Positions 7,771 through 16,871 of a stretch of DNA of 64,000 nt are shown in pieces. Within the stretch, counting starts at the first letter, position 1. Each line of letters starts with the position of its first letter. Below the pieces are notes generated by a model, which worked only from the letters and a program-made list of their open reading frames with translations, ran no database searches and was not told the origin of the DNA. A program made the translations under genes and the position numbers. Source of the DNA: DTU015 sp012837895 (GTDB lineage Bacteria; Bacillota; Sulfobacillia; Fermentithermobacillales; Fermentithermobacillaceae); assembly GCA_050952085.1 (NCBI GenBank), contig JBMNKH010000003.1, forward strand, positions 62,001 to 126,000, given 5' to 3'.

Positions 7771-9807
7771 ATGATAAGAAGAACGCTAGATTTGGTGAAA
7801 GAAGAGTTCAGGGCCCAGGAAGCATTCAATGATGTCGCCAAGATAGCCTCCTTTCACAGGGTGCAGATAAGTCCTGGTATCAATGATGCAGGGCGTTTCA
7901 TCCAGTCGTATCTCACGAAAGCAGGCATCCAATGCGAACTGTTGGAGTTCCCTGCCAAGAAGGGTATCACCTGGTGGTCTCAGGAGAGTTTCCAAGTATG
8001 GAAGGCAAATGATGCTCAACTTGTGCTCTTGGAAGACGGCAAGAGGGAGACTTTATGTGCATTCAGCGAAATCAAGACATCTCTGATTCAGCGGAGCGCA
8101 CCCACGCCGCCTGAAGGTATCAAGACCACCATGGTCTACGTGGAGAACGGGGAGGACCCCAAGTCGTATGAGGACATAGACGTTGAAGGTAAACTGGTGT
8201 TCTCAAGAGGTGACGTTGCGCGCATTGCAAAGGTAGCAGTAGATCAGTTCGGCGCTGCCGGCATCGTGCTGGACAACATGCGGGAGTTTCCTCCTGTAAG
8301 AGACCGGTTTGATCTTCCTGACGCCCGCCAGTATCAAGCCTTCTGGCCTATAGATGGCAGCACGCATAAGGCTCGTGGTTTCATGGTGAGCCCGAGGCAA
8401 GGCGAAGCTCTCAGAAAGCGGTTTGCAAAGCAAAAAGAGCTTTCAGTATGGGCCATGGTTGATGCGGAGTTCTCCGACGGGGTCTGGGAGATTCCTACTG
8501 CTGTAATTCCAGGCGAATCCAACGAGGAGGTTGTGGCTGTAGCTCACCTTTGCCACCCTGAGCACTCTGCTAACGACAACGCTTCAGGCTGTGGTGCGCT
8601 GATGGAAGCAGCAAGAACCCTCTGGCAGCTCGTCAAAACAGGCAAACTAGACAAGCCAAAGAGATCCATCCGTTTCTTGTGGGTTCCGGAGATGACAGGG
8701 TCGTACGCATTCCTCGCTGCCAATGAAGACAAGTTGTCAAATATTGTGGCAGCTATCAACCTTGATATGGTAGGCGAGAATCAGGAACTCTGTGGCAGCA
8801 CATTCATGGTGGAAAGGCCCATAAGTGCGCTTCCCGGGTTCGGCGGGGATCTAGCCTCTGCTATCCTCGGCCTCTTGACCAAGGAAGTCGGCAACCTGGC
8901 CGGAACCGGTTTGTACTCCACGTTCAGGTGGACTGTCGGCCCCTATTCAGGCGGGAGCGACCACAGCATCTGGGGAGATCCCAGCGTCGGGATCACGTGT
9001 CCCATGCTGATCCAGTGGCCCGACAAGTACTATCACACCAGTGAGGACACTATCGACAAGGTAGACCCACGCATGCTGAAGGTAGCAGGCGTGCTTACTG
9101 CAACTTACCTGTATACTGCAACTACTGCGACACCTGGCGATACTGCGGTTATTGCAGGGGAGGCTGCAGCCCGGTTCCCAGGCGAGGCAGATGCCCAGCT
9201 GTCGGTTCTGGTAGACCAGGCCAAGGAGCAGCTCGGCAAGGCCAACGGTGAAGCAGAAGTCAACGAAGTACTTGCCAAAGCCCGGAGGGCCATTGAACTC
9301 AGGGCCGGTTTCCTTGCAGACCGGAAGAAACTGGACCTTTCCAGCCTCAGGAGACTCGTCCCTGATTCGCCCATGCTTTCAGACGCCATGAGTGAAGCCG
9401 GGTGCCTAATCGAGGAGGCAGGCAGGTTCCTCCTGGCAAAGGCTTTGAGAGAACTGGCAGTTCTGGCTGGCTTGGCTGATGTATCGGGATTACCGCCGGC
9501 ATGGCAGCCGGAAGAAGGCGAGGCGTACAAGAGAGCTAAGAGCATTATTCCTAAGCGGGTCTTCCGTGGTCCCTTCTCAAGTACCGGCAAGGAAGTGCCG
9601 GCGGACTATGAGGAGCGGGTTAAGGCGCTCAGGGAGAAGTACGGCGAGAGCGCGCTGCCCTTGAACCGGTTTGAACTCTGGGCAGACGGAAAGAGGACCC
9701 TTCTCGACATCGCCTTGCTTATCGAAAGTGAAACCGGCTTCTCCAATTTGGACGCCATCGTGGATTATTATGACCTCCAGGTTGAGCGGGGCGTGTTTGA
9801 GGGGTAG
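7771..9807 (+). CDS. M28-family aminopeptidase with inserted PA domain
   Basis: Co-catalytic zinc peptidase of 678 residues expected to release N-terminal amino acids from peptides. No signal peptide is visible, so it probably acts inside the cell. Residues about 135-240 resemble a protease-associated (PA) domain (GKLVFSRGDVARIAKVAVDQ, then GAAGIVLDN). The metal-site blocks follow in M28 order: AHLCHPEHSANDNASG (His and Asp, about 257-272), WVPEMTGSYAF (Glu), INLDMVGE (Asp) and KYYHTSEDT (His). About 200 C-terminal residues form a helical tail of unknown role. Such proteins are often annotated DUF4910. It begins 16 bases after GGGGGGAG and stands between ade (divergent) and an aldo/keto reductase (140 bp downstream). 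Confidence 0.85.
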   Translation: MIRRTLDLVKEEFRAQEAFNDVAKIASFHRVQISPGINDAGRFIQSYLTKAGIQCELLEFPAKKGITWWSQESFQVWKANDAQLVLLEDGKRETLCAFSEIKTSLIQRSAPTPPEGIKTTMVYVENGEDPKSYEDIDVEGKLVFSRGDVARIAKVAVDQFGAAGIVLDNMREFPPVRDRFDLPDARQYQAFWPIDGSTHKARGFMVSPRQGEALRKRFAKQKELSVWAMVDAEFSDGVWEIPTAVIPGESNEEVVAVAHLCHPEHSANDNASGCGALMEAARTLWQLVKTGKLDKPKRSIRFLWVPEMTGSYAFLAANEDKLSNIVAAINLDMVGENQELCGSTFMVERPISALPGFGGDLASAILGLLTKEVGNLAGTGLYSTFRWTVGPYSGGSDHSIWGDPSVGITCPMLIQWPDKYYHTSEDTIDKVDPRMLKVAGVLTATYLYTATTATPGDTAVIAGEAAARFPGEADAQLSVLVDQAKEQLGKANGEAEVNEVLAKARRAIELRAGFLADRKKLDLSSLRRLVPDSPMLSDAMSEAGCLIEEAGRFLLAKALRELAVLAGLADVSGLPPAWQPEEGEAYKRAKSIIPKRVFRGPFSSTGKEVPADYEERVKALREKYGESALPLNRFELWADGKRTLLDIALLIESETGFSNLDAIVDYYDLQVERGVFEG

Positions 9808-9948
9808 GGTGTCCAGCTCTGTAAACTGAGGTGGCTGGTTTCAGACCCGAAGGGATTGAGACCCGGGTGCCGAATTGCTGAATTGTGAAACAGCGGGGCA
9901 ACATAAGGAAGCGCCCTGGTATTCATACGGTTAAGGGGGGGGTGGAAC

Positions 9949-10800
9949 ATGAAAAGCCTTACTGATACCTATACCCTGCAAAACGGCGTGGAAATCCCTT
10001 GTATAGGGCTGGGTACATGGCAAGTCCCTGACGGGGAACTAGCTTACAATGCAGTGCGGGATGCGCTGTCACTTGGGTACCGCCATGTGGATACCGCAGC
10101 TGTTTACGGGAATGAGGCAAGCGTGGGCCAGGCTGTTAGAGAGAGCGGCATTCCACGGGAGGAAATCTTCGTTACCAGCAAACTCTGGAACTCGGTCCGG
10201 GGCTACAAGGAAACTCATGAAGCATTTGAGGAGACTCTCAAGAAACTTGGCCTTGAGTACCTCGATCTCTACCTTATCCACTGGCCAAACCCTGCCGGGT
10301 TTAGGAATGTGTGGAAAGAAGCCAATGCAGAAACGTGGCGGGCGATGGAGGATCTTTATAAAGCAGGACGCATAAGGGCCATCGGGATTAGCAACTTCCT
10401 GCAGCATCACATCGACGCGCTGTTGGAAAAAGCGGAAGTAGTGCCTATGGTCAACCAGGTCAGGCTTTGCCCCGGTGATGCCAAAGAAGATCTGGTGGCA
10501 TATTGCAGGGGACATGGCATGCTGCTTGAAGCGTATAGCCCCTTTGGAACAGGTAAGGCGTTCGAAGTGCCTGAACTGCAGGAAATGGCAGCCAAGTACA
10601 ACAAGAGTGTCGCTCAGGTCCTGGTGCGGTGGAGCCTCCAGATGGGATTCCTGCCGCTGCCCAAGTCCGCCAAGGCGGCACGTATCAAGGAAAATGCAGA
10701 TGTATTCGATTTTGAACTCGATGAAGATAATGTAGCTCACCTGGCTGGAATGACTGGGGCTTGCGGACTGTCTAGTGACCCGGATACTGTTACTTGGTAA
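9949..10800 (+). CDS. Aldo/keto reductase
   Basis: NAD(P)H-dependent oxidoreductase with a TIM-barrel fold, 283 residues, the usual length. The catalytic tetrad is visible: Asp in YRHVDTAAVYGNE, Tyr in the same motif, Lys in VTSKLWN and His in LYLIHWP. The cofactor-binding end contains LPKSAKAARIKEN. The start has a strong GGGGGGG purine run 8-14 bases upstream. Similar proteins reduce 2,5-diketo-gluconate, methylglyoxal or small aldehydes; the substrate cannot be fixed from the sequence. Confidence 0.92.
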   Translation: MKSLTDTYTLQNGVEIPCIGLGTWQVPDGELAYNAVRDALSLGYRHVDTAAVYGNEASVGQAVRESGIPREEIFVTSKLWNSVRGYKETHEAFEETLKKLGLEYLDLYLIHWPNPAGFRNVWKEANAETWRAMEDLYKAGRIRAIGISNFLQHHIDALLEKAEVVPMVNQVRLCPGDAKEDLVAYCRGHGMLLEAYSPFGTGKAFEVPELQEMAAKYNKSVAQVLVRWSLQMGFLPLPKSAKAARIKENADVFDFELDEDNVAHLAGMTGACGLSSDPDTVTW

Positions 10801-10914
10801 TTGGCTGGATGATTGGCAATACAATTGGCGGGCAGATCGTGAAAAAGGATTACCAAAGATAGGTTGCGGCGGAGGCCGGTTATCCACAGGGCATCCGCTG
10901 GATATTGGCTGCAC

Positions 10915-10945
10915 GGGTGGGCGGACACATTGTCTCCGCTCACCC
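10915..10945. terminator. Bidirectional hairpin between convergent genes
   Basis: An 11-bp stem with one mismatch (10915-10925 with 10935-10945) lies between the aldo/keto reductase and the minus-strand acetyltransferase gene. It is followed on the plus side by GCTGTTATTT. It may serve both genes. Confidence 0.5.
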
Positions 10946-10959
10946 GCTGTTATTTAGCT

Positions 10960-12054
10960 TCAATCCGATATCCTTAGCGGGTATTCCCATAAGAGCATCA
11001 CGTCGCCTGTCTCGATGACAGGCTGGCCCTGGCTCTTCCTTTGTACCTTTGACTCGTGCTCCGTAGTTGACTCGTCGTCTGCAGTTAATCTGCCTTCACT
11101 CGTCAACCTACCTTCAGTGGTCAAGCTATGTTCTGCCGTTGACTTGCTGTCTGGCGTCCCCCGGGCCGCTTTCAAGCGTTCTCTTTCAAGGTGGGCAATC
11201 TGCCTTAGCTTTTCCAGGGCAGGGCTTTTCGCCTCCACAGAAGGGCGAAGCCGGCGCGGGATGCCTCCCCTCCTGGAAGCTTCCCTGTACAGAGCCCCGG
11301 CTGCGTGATGGATTAGAGCCCGGATTCCTTCCAGGGATCCGAAGAAGGAGGTGATCTCCTGCTCCAATCCGGGCTCGCTGTGCTCTGTGTGGTCATCTTC
11401 GTAGCAATCGTCGAGGAGTGCCCCTGCGACCAGTTCCCCGGATTCCGCCTGAGCTATGAGCAAATACCCTTTCTCAGCAACGAGCCGCAGATTGTCAGGA
11501 GAAAGGGCAATCCATTCGCCGTAGCAAGTTCCTATGTACCGGATATCTTTCCTAGCTAGACCCCATGCCTCAGCGGCGCGATGTGGCTCAAGTCTTGTTA
11601 CCGCCAATTCCGGTTCATATGGAATCAGAAGTTCCGGGTACACGTCGAATTCTATGAGTTCTGCCACCTGCTTGAAACCAATGGAACCTGCAAGCCCGAT
11701 TGACCTGTAGTTGTCAAAATCAATGACCGCCCTTGCTATGCGAGCGCCCCGTTCCCTGGCTTCCTTTATGCAAGCTTGTGTAAGCATGGTAGCAATTCCC
11801 TGGCGCCTGTAATCTGGATGCACGCGCATACCCTGGAACCAGGCTTCTCCAGGGGCAGGATAGTCTACGCAGGTGACACCAACCGGGATGCCGCCGATGT
11901 CCGCAACCCATACGTCACAAGCTGCCCCTAACCAACCTGCGAACGCGTCGCCCACATAATCCCCATACTTGAAAGTGTGCTTAGTGAATTCGCGGATATG
12001 AGGCTCGTCATCCAGGCGGGCTTTTCTGATTATAACTGACTGCGTATTGCTCAA
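10960..12054 (-). CDS. GNAT-family N-acetyltransferase with hexapeptide-repeat tail
   Basis: Acetyl-CoA-dependent acyltransferase of about 364 residues. The GNAT core is in the first half, with motif A as MRVHPDYRRQGIATML and the following AVIDFDNYRSIGLAGSIGFK. The second half resembles a weaker GNAT-like domain and ends in a low-complexity tail of six hexapeptides (LTTEGR, LTSEGR and similar) encoded by 18-bp tandem repeats. I chose the TTG at 12054 because GGAGGG sits just upstream on the minus strand and the next residues (SNTQSVIIRKA) match a normal GNAT beginning. The frame is open back to 12141 without a ribosome site. The substrate is unknown. Confidence 0.8.
   Translation of the reverse strand: MSNTQSVIIRKARLDDEPHIREFTKHTFKYGDYVGDAFAGWLGAACDVWVADIGGIPVGVTCVDYPAPGEAWFQGMRVHPDYRRQGIATMLTQACIKEARERGARIARAVIDFDNYRSIGLAGSIGFKQVAELIEFDVYPELLIPYEPELAVTRLEPHRAAEAWGLARKDIRYIGTCYGEWIALSPDNLRLVAEKGYLLIAQAESGELVAGALLDDCYEDDHTEHSEPGLEQEITSFFGSLEGIRALIHHAAGALYREASRRGGIPRRLRPSVEAKSPALEKLRQIAHLERERLKAARGTPDSKSTAEHSLTTEGRLTSEGRLTADDESTTEHESKVQRKSQGQPVIETGDVMLLWEYPLRISD
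11048..11155. repeat. Six 18-bp degenerate tandem repeats inside the acetyltransferase gene
   Basis: Units start at 11048, 11066, 11084, 11102, 11120 and 11138. They share the pattern GTTGACTNGNNTTCNGNN. Because 18 is a multiple of three they keep the frame and encode hexapeptides in the C-terminal tail. Confidence 0.8.
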
Positions 12055-12326
12055 GACTAGATTCCCTCCAGGCGGCGTATGGTTCAAGGTTAGATTTTCC
12101 CAGTTCACGTTCTGTGTTCTAAATGCGGCTGCAAAAGGCAACGGGCTATCACAAGCCTTATGTTACCAGGAAGGCAGGGGCCAGACAAGCCGGTATATGC
12201 AGGGTTTGCCAACTCCCGAATGGAAGGATAAGCTGGGGATTGCGGATTAGGACTCATGTTGTGCCGGCCTGCGGCCAAACAGTAAAGGAGAGGAGGGAAG
12301 CGCCGCACCCCAGGCGCTGTCTGGAT

Positions 12327-14915
12327 ATGAAACTGATGTCCCCCAAGGAATTTCTGGGCTTTACGCCCGGTGATGACAGGAAACTAGCTGACTGGCCTGA
12401 GATTACCGGCTACTTCAGGCATCTAAAGCAACACGGCAGTCGGATTAGATGGTTTGACATGGGCGAAACCACAGAAGGCAGGCCGTTTTTCTATGTCTGC
12501 ATATCGTCTCCTGATATCTTGGAAAGACTCGATGAGTACAGGACAATCAACGCCCGCCTGGCTGATCCGAGAGGTCTTTCCCAAGAAGAGGCTTATGAAC
12601 TGATAGTCCGGGGCAAAACTATCGTTATGCTCTCCTGTTCGATCCATGCTACTGAGGTTGGGGCTGCCCAGATGTCTATGGAACTGGCTCATGAACTCGA
12701 GACTTCAGAAGACCCTAGGGTAATGGAAATACTGGATAGCGTGATCTTGCTGCTTGTGCCTTCGCTCAACCCCGACGGCCTGGATTTAGTGGTCAACTGG
12801 TACAAGAAGTACCTGGACACTCCGTACGAGGGCTCTATACCGCCTTTCCTGTACCACAAATATGCAGGCCATGACAACAACCGGGACTGGTTCATGCTGA
12901 ACCTTGTGGAAAACCGGCTTACAGTTGAGAAGATTCACAGTGTGTGGCATCCCCAAATCGTGTTCGATATGCACCAGATGGGTGATACAGGCTTCAGGTT
13001 TTTTGTGCCGCCTTATGTGGACCCGTACGATCCAAACGTCGACTTCATCCTGCAGCAGCAAATCAACATGCTGGGTACCCATATCGTCGGTGAGCTCCTG
13101 TCGGCAGGCAAGACAGGAGTTTCATGCTACAACGGCTTTGATGCCTATGCTCCTTCCCGCGCCTACCAGCATTATCACGGCGGGGTTAGGATTCTCTCAG
13201 AAGCAGCCAGCGTAAAGCTAGCTACACCTGTAACTAGGGATGCGCGGGAACTCAGGGTTACCCGGGACGGCTGGGGCCCGAAACAATCCACATGGAACCA
13301 CCCGGTTCCGTGGCCGGGCGGCGAGTGGCGCCTGAGGGACATTGTGGAGTATGAGAAGATAGCAGCTATGGCGTGCCTGAGACATGCTGCAACCTTCAGG
13401 GACCTTTGGTTAAGCAACTTCTACAAGCTTGGGGTGCGGGCGTGTGAGCGCAAGGAGCCCTACGCGTTCATCTTACCCAAAGATCAGCGGGATCCTGTGA
13501 TGCTCTACGAACTGCTTAAGGTCTTGCACATGGGGCAGGTGGAAATACACCGGGCCAAGGCAGATTTCGAAGTGGAGGGGGCGTTCTTCCCAGAGGGTTC
13601 GTTTGTTATCAAGCTGGCGCAGCCTTATGGTGCGTACGCCAAGACTCTTCTTGAGATTCAGGAGTATCCGGACCTCAGACAGTACCCAGGTGGACCGCCG
13701 AAACTGCCTTATGACATTACAGGACATACTCTTCCACTTCTCATGGGCGTAAGGTGCACTCTTGCCAAGAAGCCCTTCGATGTCGAGTTGGAGAGGGTGG
13801 AGGTGCCGGAGCTTCCCCAGGCGATAATCGAAATACCCGGTGGGCCCGGTGACAAGGCGGAGCGCGGCGACGGGGATAAGCCAGTGCTGCGAGACAGGGC
13901 CGGATGGTATATTCTTTCTCCTGCTGTGAACGCTTCGAGTAAAGTTGTCAATGTCATGTTGGAACAATCGCGCGAAGTCTACAGGACCGCCGGTCCCTTG
14001 GTGGTAAGAGGCCTACAGGTGCCTGCGGGAAGTTTCCTAGTCTGGTCAGATGGCGCACATGCCGGGGAGATTGAGGATCTCTGCAGCCGGTCCGGTGTGG
14101 ATGCCTGTTTTGTGGATAGCATTGAGAGCGAAATTGGGGGCGGTATTAGCGGTACTAATGAGAGTATCGAAGGTACTCTTGAAGGGTCCAAGTACAAACT
14201 GAGCAGGCCTAGAGTTGGCGTGTATCAAGCTTACAGGCCTGTAGCAGATGAGGGTTGGCTCAGGTACGTGCTGGAGGAATATGGTTTTCCTTACGAGACA
14301 ATTCGGAACCAGCGTATAAAGCGTGGGAATCTGAGAGATGAGTTCGATACGATTATCTTCCCGTCGATGGGAGCCAGGCTGATTGCTCAGGGTGTTCCGC
14401 CTGGGATTTACCCGTCTGAGTATGTGGGCGGTCTCGGCCCTGAAGGCAAGCAGGCCATCGCTTCGTTTGTCGAGGCCGGTGGAACGTGCGTGTTTTTGGA
14501 TGCGTCTTGCGAATGGGCCATTAGGGAGTTGGGCCTGCCTGTGGTTAACGTAATCGACGGGAAGCGGCCGCCGGAGTTTTTCGCTCCAGGCTCGATACTA
14601 AGGACTATTGTGGACACTGAGCATCCCTTGGGGTTTGGATTGCCCAGGGAGACTGCGGTGATGTTTGCAAGGAGTCCGGCATGGGAGGCTGACGGAGAAT
14701 ACGTTGTGGCCAGGTATCCTGCTGTTGATCCCCTTATGTCAGGTTGGCTCCTCGGAGGTGGACTGCTAGCTAACAAAGCGTCTTTGCTGGAGATTCCTGT
14801 TGGTTTCGGCAGGGTTGTGCTCATCGGGTTCCATCCTCACTTCCGTGCCCAGACCCGGGGGACCTACAAGATTGTGTTTAACGCTATTTACCTGGGTTCC
14901 AGTAGAAAAGCCTGA
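12327..14915 (+). CDS. M14-family zinc carboxypeptidase
   Basis: Metallocarboxypeptidase-like protein of about 862 residues with no signal peptide. The M14 domain occupies roughly the first 330 residues. It shows SIHATEVGAAQMSMEL (the HxxE zinc pair), LVPSLNPDGLDLVVNW, GHDNNRDWFM and FDMHQMGDTG (the third zinc ligand region). The later part has sandwich-like and glutamine-amidotransferase-like stretches (for example VGVYQAYRPVADEGWLRYVL), as in other long bacterial M14 proteins. The start is uncertain. The ATG at 12327 begins the family-like sequence, but the clear AGGAGAGGAGGG run lies about 28-40 bases upstream. The frame is open back to 12123. It converges with the AstE-like gene. Confidence 0.82.
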   Translation: MKLMSPKEFLGFTPGDDRKLADWPEITGYFRHLKQHGSRIRWFDMGETTEGRPFFYVCISSPDILERLDEYRTINARLADPRGLSQEEAYELIVRGKTIVMLSCSIHATEVGAAQMSMELAHELETSEDPRVMEILDSVILLLVPSLNPDGLDLVVNWYKKYLDTPYEGSIPPFLYHKYAGHDNNRDWFMLNLVENRLTVEKIHSVWHPQIVFDMHQMGDTGFRFFVPPYVDPYDPNVDFILQQQINMLGTHIVGELLSAGKTGVSCYNGFDAYAPSRAYQHYHGGVRILSEAASVKLATPVTRDARELRVTRDGWGPKQSTWNHPVPWPGGEWRLRDIVEYEKIAAMACLRHAATFRDLWLSNFYKLGVRACERKEPYAFILPKDQRDPVMLYELLKVLHMGQVEIHRAKADFEVEGAFFPEGSFVIKLAQPYGAYAKTLLEIQEYPDLRQYPGGPPKLPYDITGHTLPLLMGVRCTLAKKPFDVELERVEVPELPQAIIEIPGGPGDKAERGDGDKPVLRDRAGWYILSPAVNASSKVVNVMLEQSREVYRTAGPLVVRGLQVPAGSFLVWSDGAHAGEIEDLCSRSGVDACFVDSIESEIGGGISGTNESIEGTLEGSKYKLSRPRVGVYQAYRPVADEGWLRYVLEEYGFPYETIRNQRIKRGNLRDEFDTIIFPSMGARLIAQGVPPGIYPSEYVGGLGPEGKQAIASFVEAGGTCVFLDASCEWAIRELGLPVVNVIDGKRPPEFFAPGSILRTIVDTEHPLGFGLPRETAVMFARSPAWEADGEYVVARYPAVDPLMSGWLLGGGLLANKASLLEIPVGFGRVVLIGFHPHFRAQTRGTYKIVFNAIYLGSSRKA

Positions 14916-14977
14916 GTGAGAAGATCTCGGCGCGCAGGATACACCATTTGGCCGGCGCTTGCCTCGGAAACGCTGAG

Positions 14978-15002
14978 GATTGGTGCACAGGATACACCAA
15001 TC
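14978..15002. terminator. Hairpin between convergent peptidase genes
   Basis: GATTGGTG (14978-14985) and CACCAATC (14995-15002) form an 8-bp perfect stem with a 9-base loop in the gap between the M14 gene and the minus-strand deacylase gene. The motif CAGGATACACCA within it also occurs once about 50 bp upstream. There is no T-run, so a terminator role is tentative. Confidence 0.4.
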
Positions 15003-15029
15003 CCCGCGGATCTTGCTTACTTCCAAATC

Positions 15030-15908
15030 TCACTCAACCCGTGGAGCCACGTGGGCCAAGCCTCTTTCTTTGAAGACATAGGAAGCAGGCCGGACGGCAA
15101 TGGCAATTCCGTCGAATGGCGCCACGACTGGCTGATTCCCTAGCATTCCTATCATTTCATCTTTATTGATCGGACTTCCGGGTTTCACCACCGGCAAGAA
15201 GACACCGTCACCCGGCGCTCTGAGTGGCTCAAGTTTTCCGTAGAACGTAGGCTCAGGTTTCCTGGCTTCACCTGGGAGCATCTCCAGAAGACGCAGTAGA
15301 TTCAAGAGCGCTTGGAAACACTGCTTTGCTGCTTCAATGTGGATTACGCCATCGGGGCTTCCGCCTGGCAGCTCAATAATCACCGCCGGAGTGCCAGAAT
15401 GGCTCGCTTCGGTGAAGAGCTGCCCCCTGGTGCCTCCGCTTTGAATCACGGCGGGAATATCCAGCATCTCAGCCAACTTCCTGCTGTGGTCAAATTCCTC
15501 GTACATAGCCAGGGTGTAGCTGGAACCCCAGAGGCCACAGCAATGGAGGTCTACTATGTAATCAGTATCCCGGGCCTCTTCCCAAATCACTTCCGCAATA
15601 GCCATAGTTGGTGTAGAGTCTTTCTTCCCAGGGAAAATCCGGTTGAGATCCAGTTCGTCGTAGGGCGAGGTGCGTTGTAAGCGTCTGAGCGCAGGCACAT
15701 TAGCAACCGGCAAGAGCTTTACTGAGCCTTTCAGTAGTTTGTTTGTATCAAGGAAGTCTACCACACGCTGAGCCACATATATGCCGGTTGCTTCGCCTCC
15801 GTGGATGCCTCCAGAGAAAAACACCTTTGGAGAACCTTCCCCGAACAGATGGAACTGAAGCTCCACTGGCATTACATCTTCAATTTTCTGGGTATAGGTT
15901 TTCTTCAA
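15030..15908 (-). CDS. Succinylglutamate desuccinylase/aspartoacylase-family deacylase
   Basis: M14-related zinc hydrolase that removes an acyl group from an N-acyl amino acid. Motifs are GGIHGGEATG (HxxE zinc pair), a following arginine-rich RTSPYDELDLNR, and IVDLHCCG (third zinc histidine). The C-terminal APFDGIAIAVRPASYV is the beta-barrel lid typical of AstE/AspA proteins. I chose the TTG at 15908 since AAGGAGG sits 7-8 bases upstream and the protein then has 292 residues, near the family norm. An in-frame extension of 63 codons reaches an ATG at 16097 and cannot be excluded. It faces the M14 carboxypeptidase gene, which suggests a shared peptide or acyl-amino-acid catabolic role. Confidence 0.8.
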   Translation of the reverse strand: MKKTYTQKIEDVMPVELQFHLFGEGSPKVFFSGGIHGGEATGIYVAQRVVDFLDTNKLLKGSVKLLPVANVPALRRLQRTSPYDELDLNRIFPGKKDSTPTMAIAEVIWEEARDTDYIVDLHCCGLWGSSYTLAMYEEFDHSRKLAEMLDIPAVIQSGGTRGQLFTEASHSGTPAVIIELPGGSPDGVIHIEAAKQCFQALLNLLRLLEMLPGEARKPEPTFYGKLEPLRAPGDGVFLPVVKPGSPINKDEMIGMLGNQPVVAPFDGIAIAVRPASYVFKERGLAHVAPRVE

Positions 15909-16871
15909 GATAACAACCTCCTTGTGAATTGGCACTCCATGAACTCGGACCGGTACAAGCCTCAGAGGCTTCAATTCTGTCATGAGATCCGTCTTCAGCC
16001 GCCGGCGGCTGGTAGGGTCGTTGGCTGCTAGATAGACATTGACGGCCTGGGACAAGTATTCGCCGGGAGCGTTTACAAACCTGCCAAGACCTATCACTGC
16101 GGTGCTTTACCGAATCTAAGCCCGTGTAGGTAAGTTGATTTGTGCATGTTGCTCAACATGAGTAGGGTTGTTTGTTCCTTCTAACCATGTCCCAACCGAC
16201 CGCGCCGACTTAGAATGTATTCGGGGAGTGTCAATGTTTTCAGGATTGTTCTAACAGCGAGGAGGTGTATATCAACCAAACGATCCTGTGGAACGTGGGG
16301 CCACAATCCAGGTCGTTGCCGGCTGTGGGATAACTTCCCCAGTAGACTAAGGAGATTAGAGTGCAGCTCAACTTGGAGCACCATTCCCAGAGCCAAATGC
16401 AGAACGACATGAACCTTGACTACGCTCGGGTCTTCTCTGTTGCAGTATGCAAGCCTAATCACTCTATAGTATCAGCCTCGTTGAAATGAGAAGCAAATGA
16501 AAACAACCATAGTATGGGATAGCCAAGACGTACCCGAAGTACATTCAGCCAAGCCCAAGCATATCAAGAGCAAGAATCAAGAACACCTAGAGACGAGCGC
16601 AGCATATCAAGAACAGAATCCAAGAATACCAAGGACTAAGCTACAGCATATCAAAGGCAAAACCAAACATATCAAAGAACAAAGCCGAGCCTACAAACGG
16701 CATGCCCAGAGCAGGTCTAAAGCAAATCAAAAGCACGCTTTCAAACCACACCCGAACGTACCCAAACATGCCAACAGGAGGGTCAGCAACAGGCAGATCA
16801 ACAACAGGCAGATCAACAACAGGGAAGTCAACACCGGTTTCGTTTCAACCAGACCGTAAGGAGGGATAATC
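15909..16871. other. Long divergent intergenic region upstream of module A
   Basis: It holds the possible 63-codon N-terminal extension of the deacylase (to 16097), then about 770 bp without a gene I can support. From about 16500 the sequence is A-rich and repetitive. Four loose copies of CATATCAARRRCAR occur near 16558, 16600, 16647 and 16667, followed by the 15-bp tandem array listed separately. A 120-codon open frame through the repeats (16497-16859) encodes only Lys/Gln/Asn-rich low-complexity sequence. Confidence 0.6.
16772..16831. repeat. Four 15-bp tandem repeats upstream of module A
   Basis: Units at 16772, 16787, 16802 and 16817 follow CAACAGGCAGATCAA. The second and third are identical and the outer two diverge. 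The array ends 41 bp before the DUF6754 start, so it probably lies in the operon leader. Confidence 0.85.

Noticed and set aside
16098..16500. Small gene on either strand between the deacylase and module A
   Set aside because: Frames at 16181-16462 (minus) and 16215-16412 (plus) overlap each other and show no ribosome site or protein-like pattern.
16497..16859. A 120-residue protein before module A
   Set aside because: It has no ribosome site, low-complexity Lys/Gln/Asn composition, and is made of the repeat tract.
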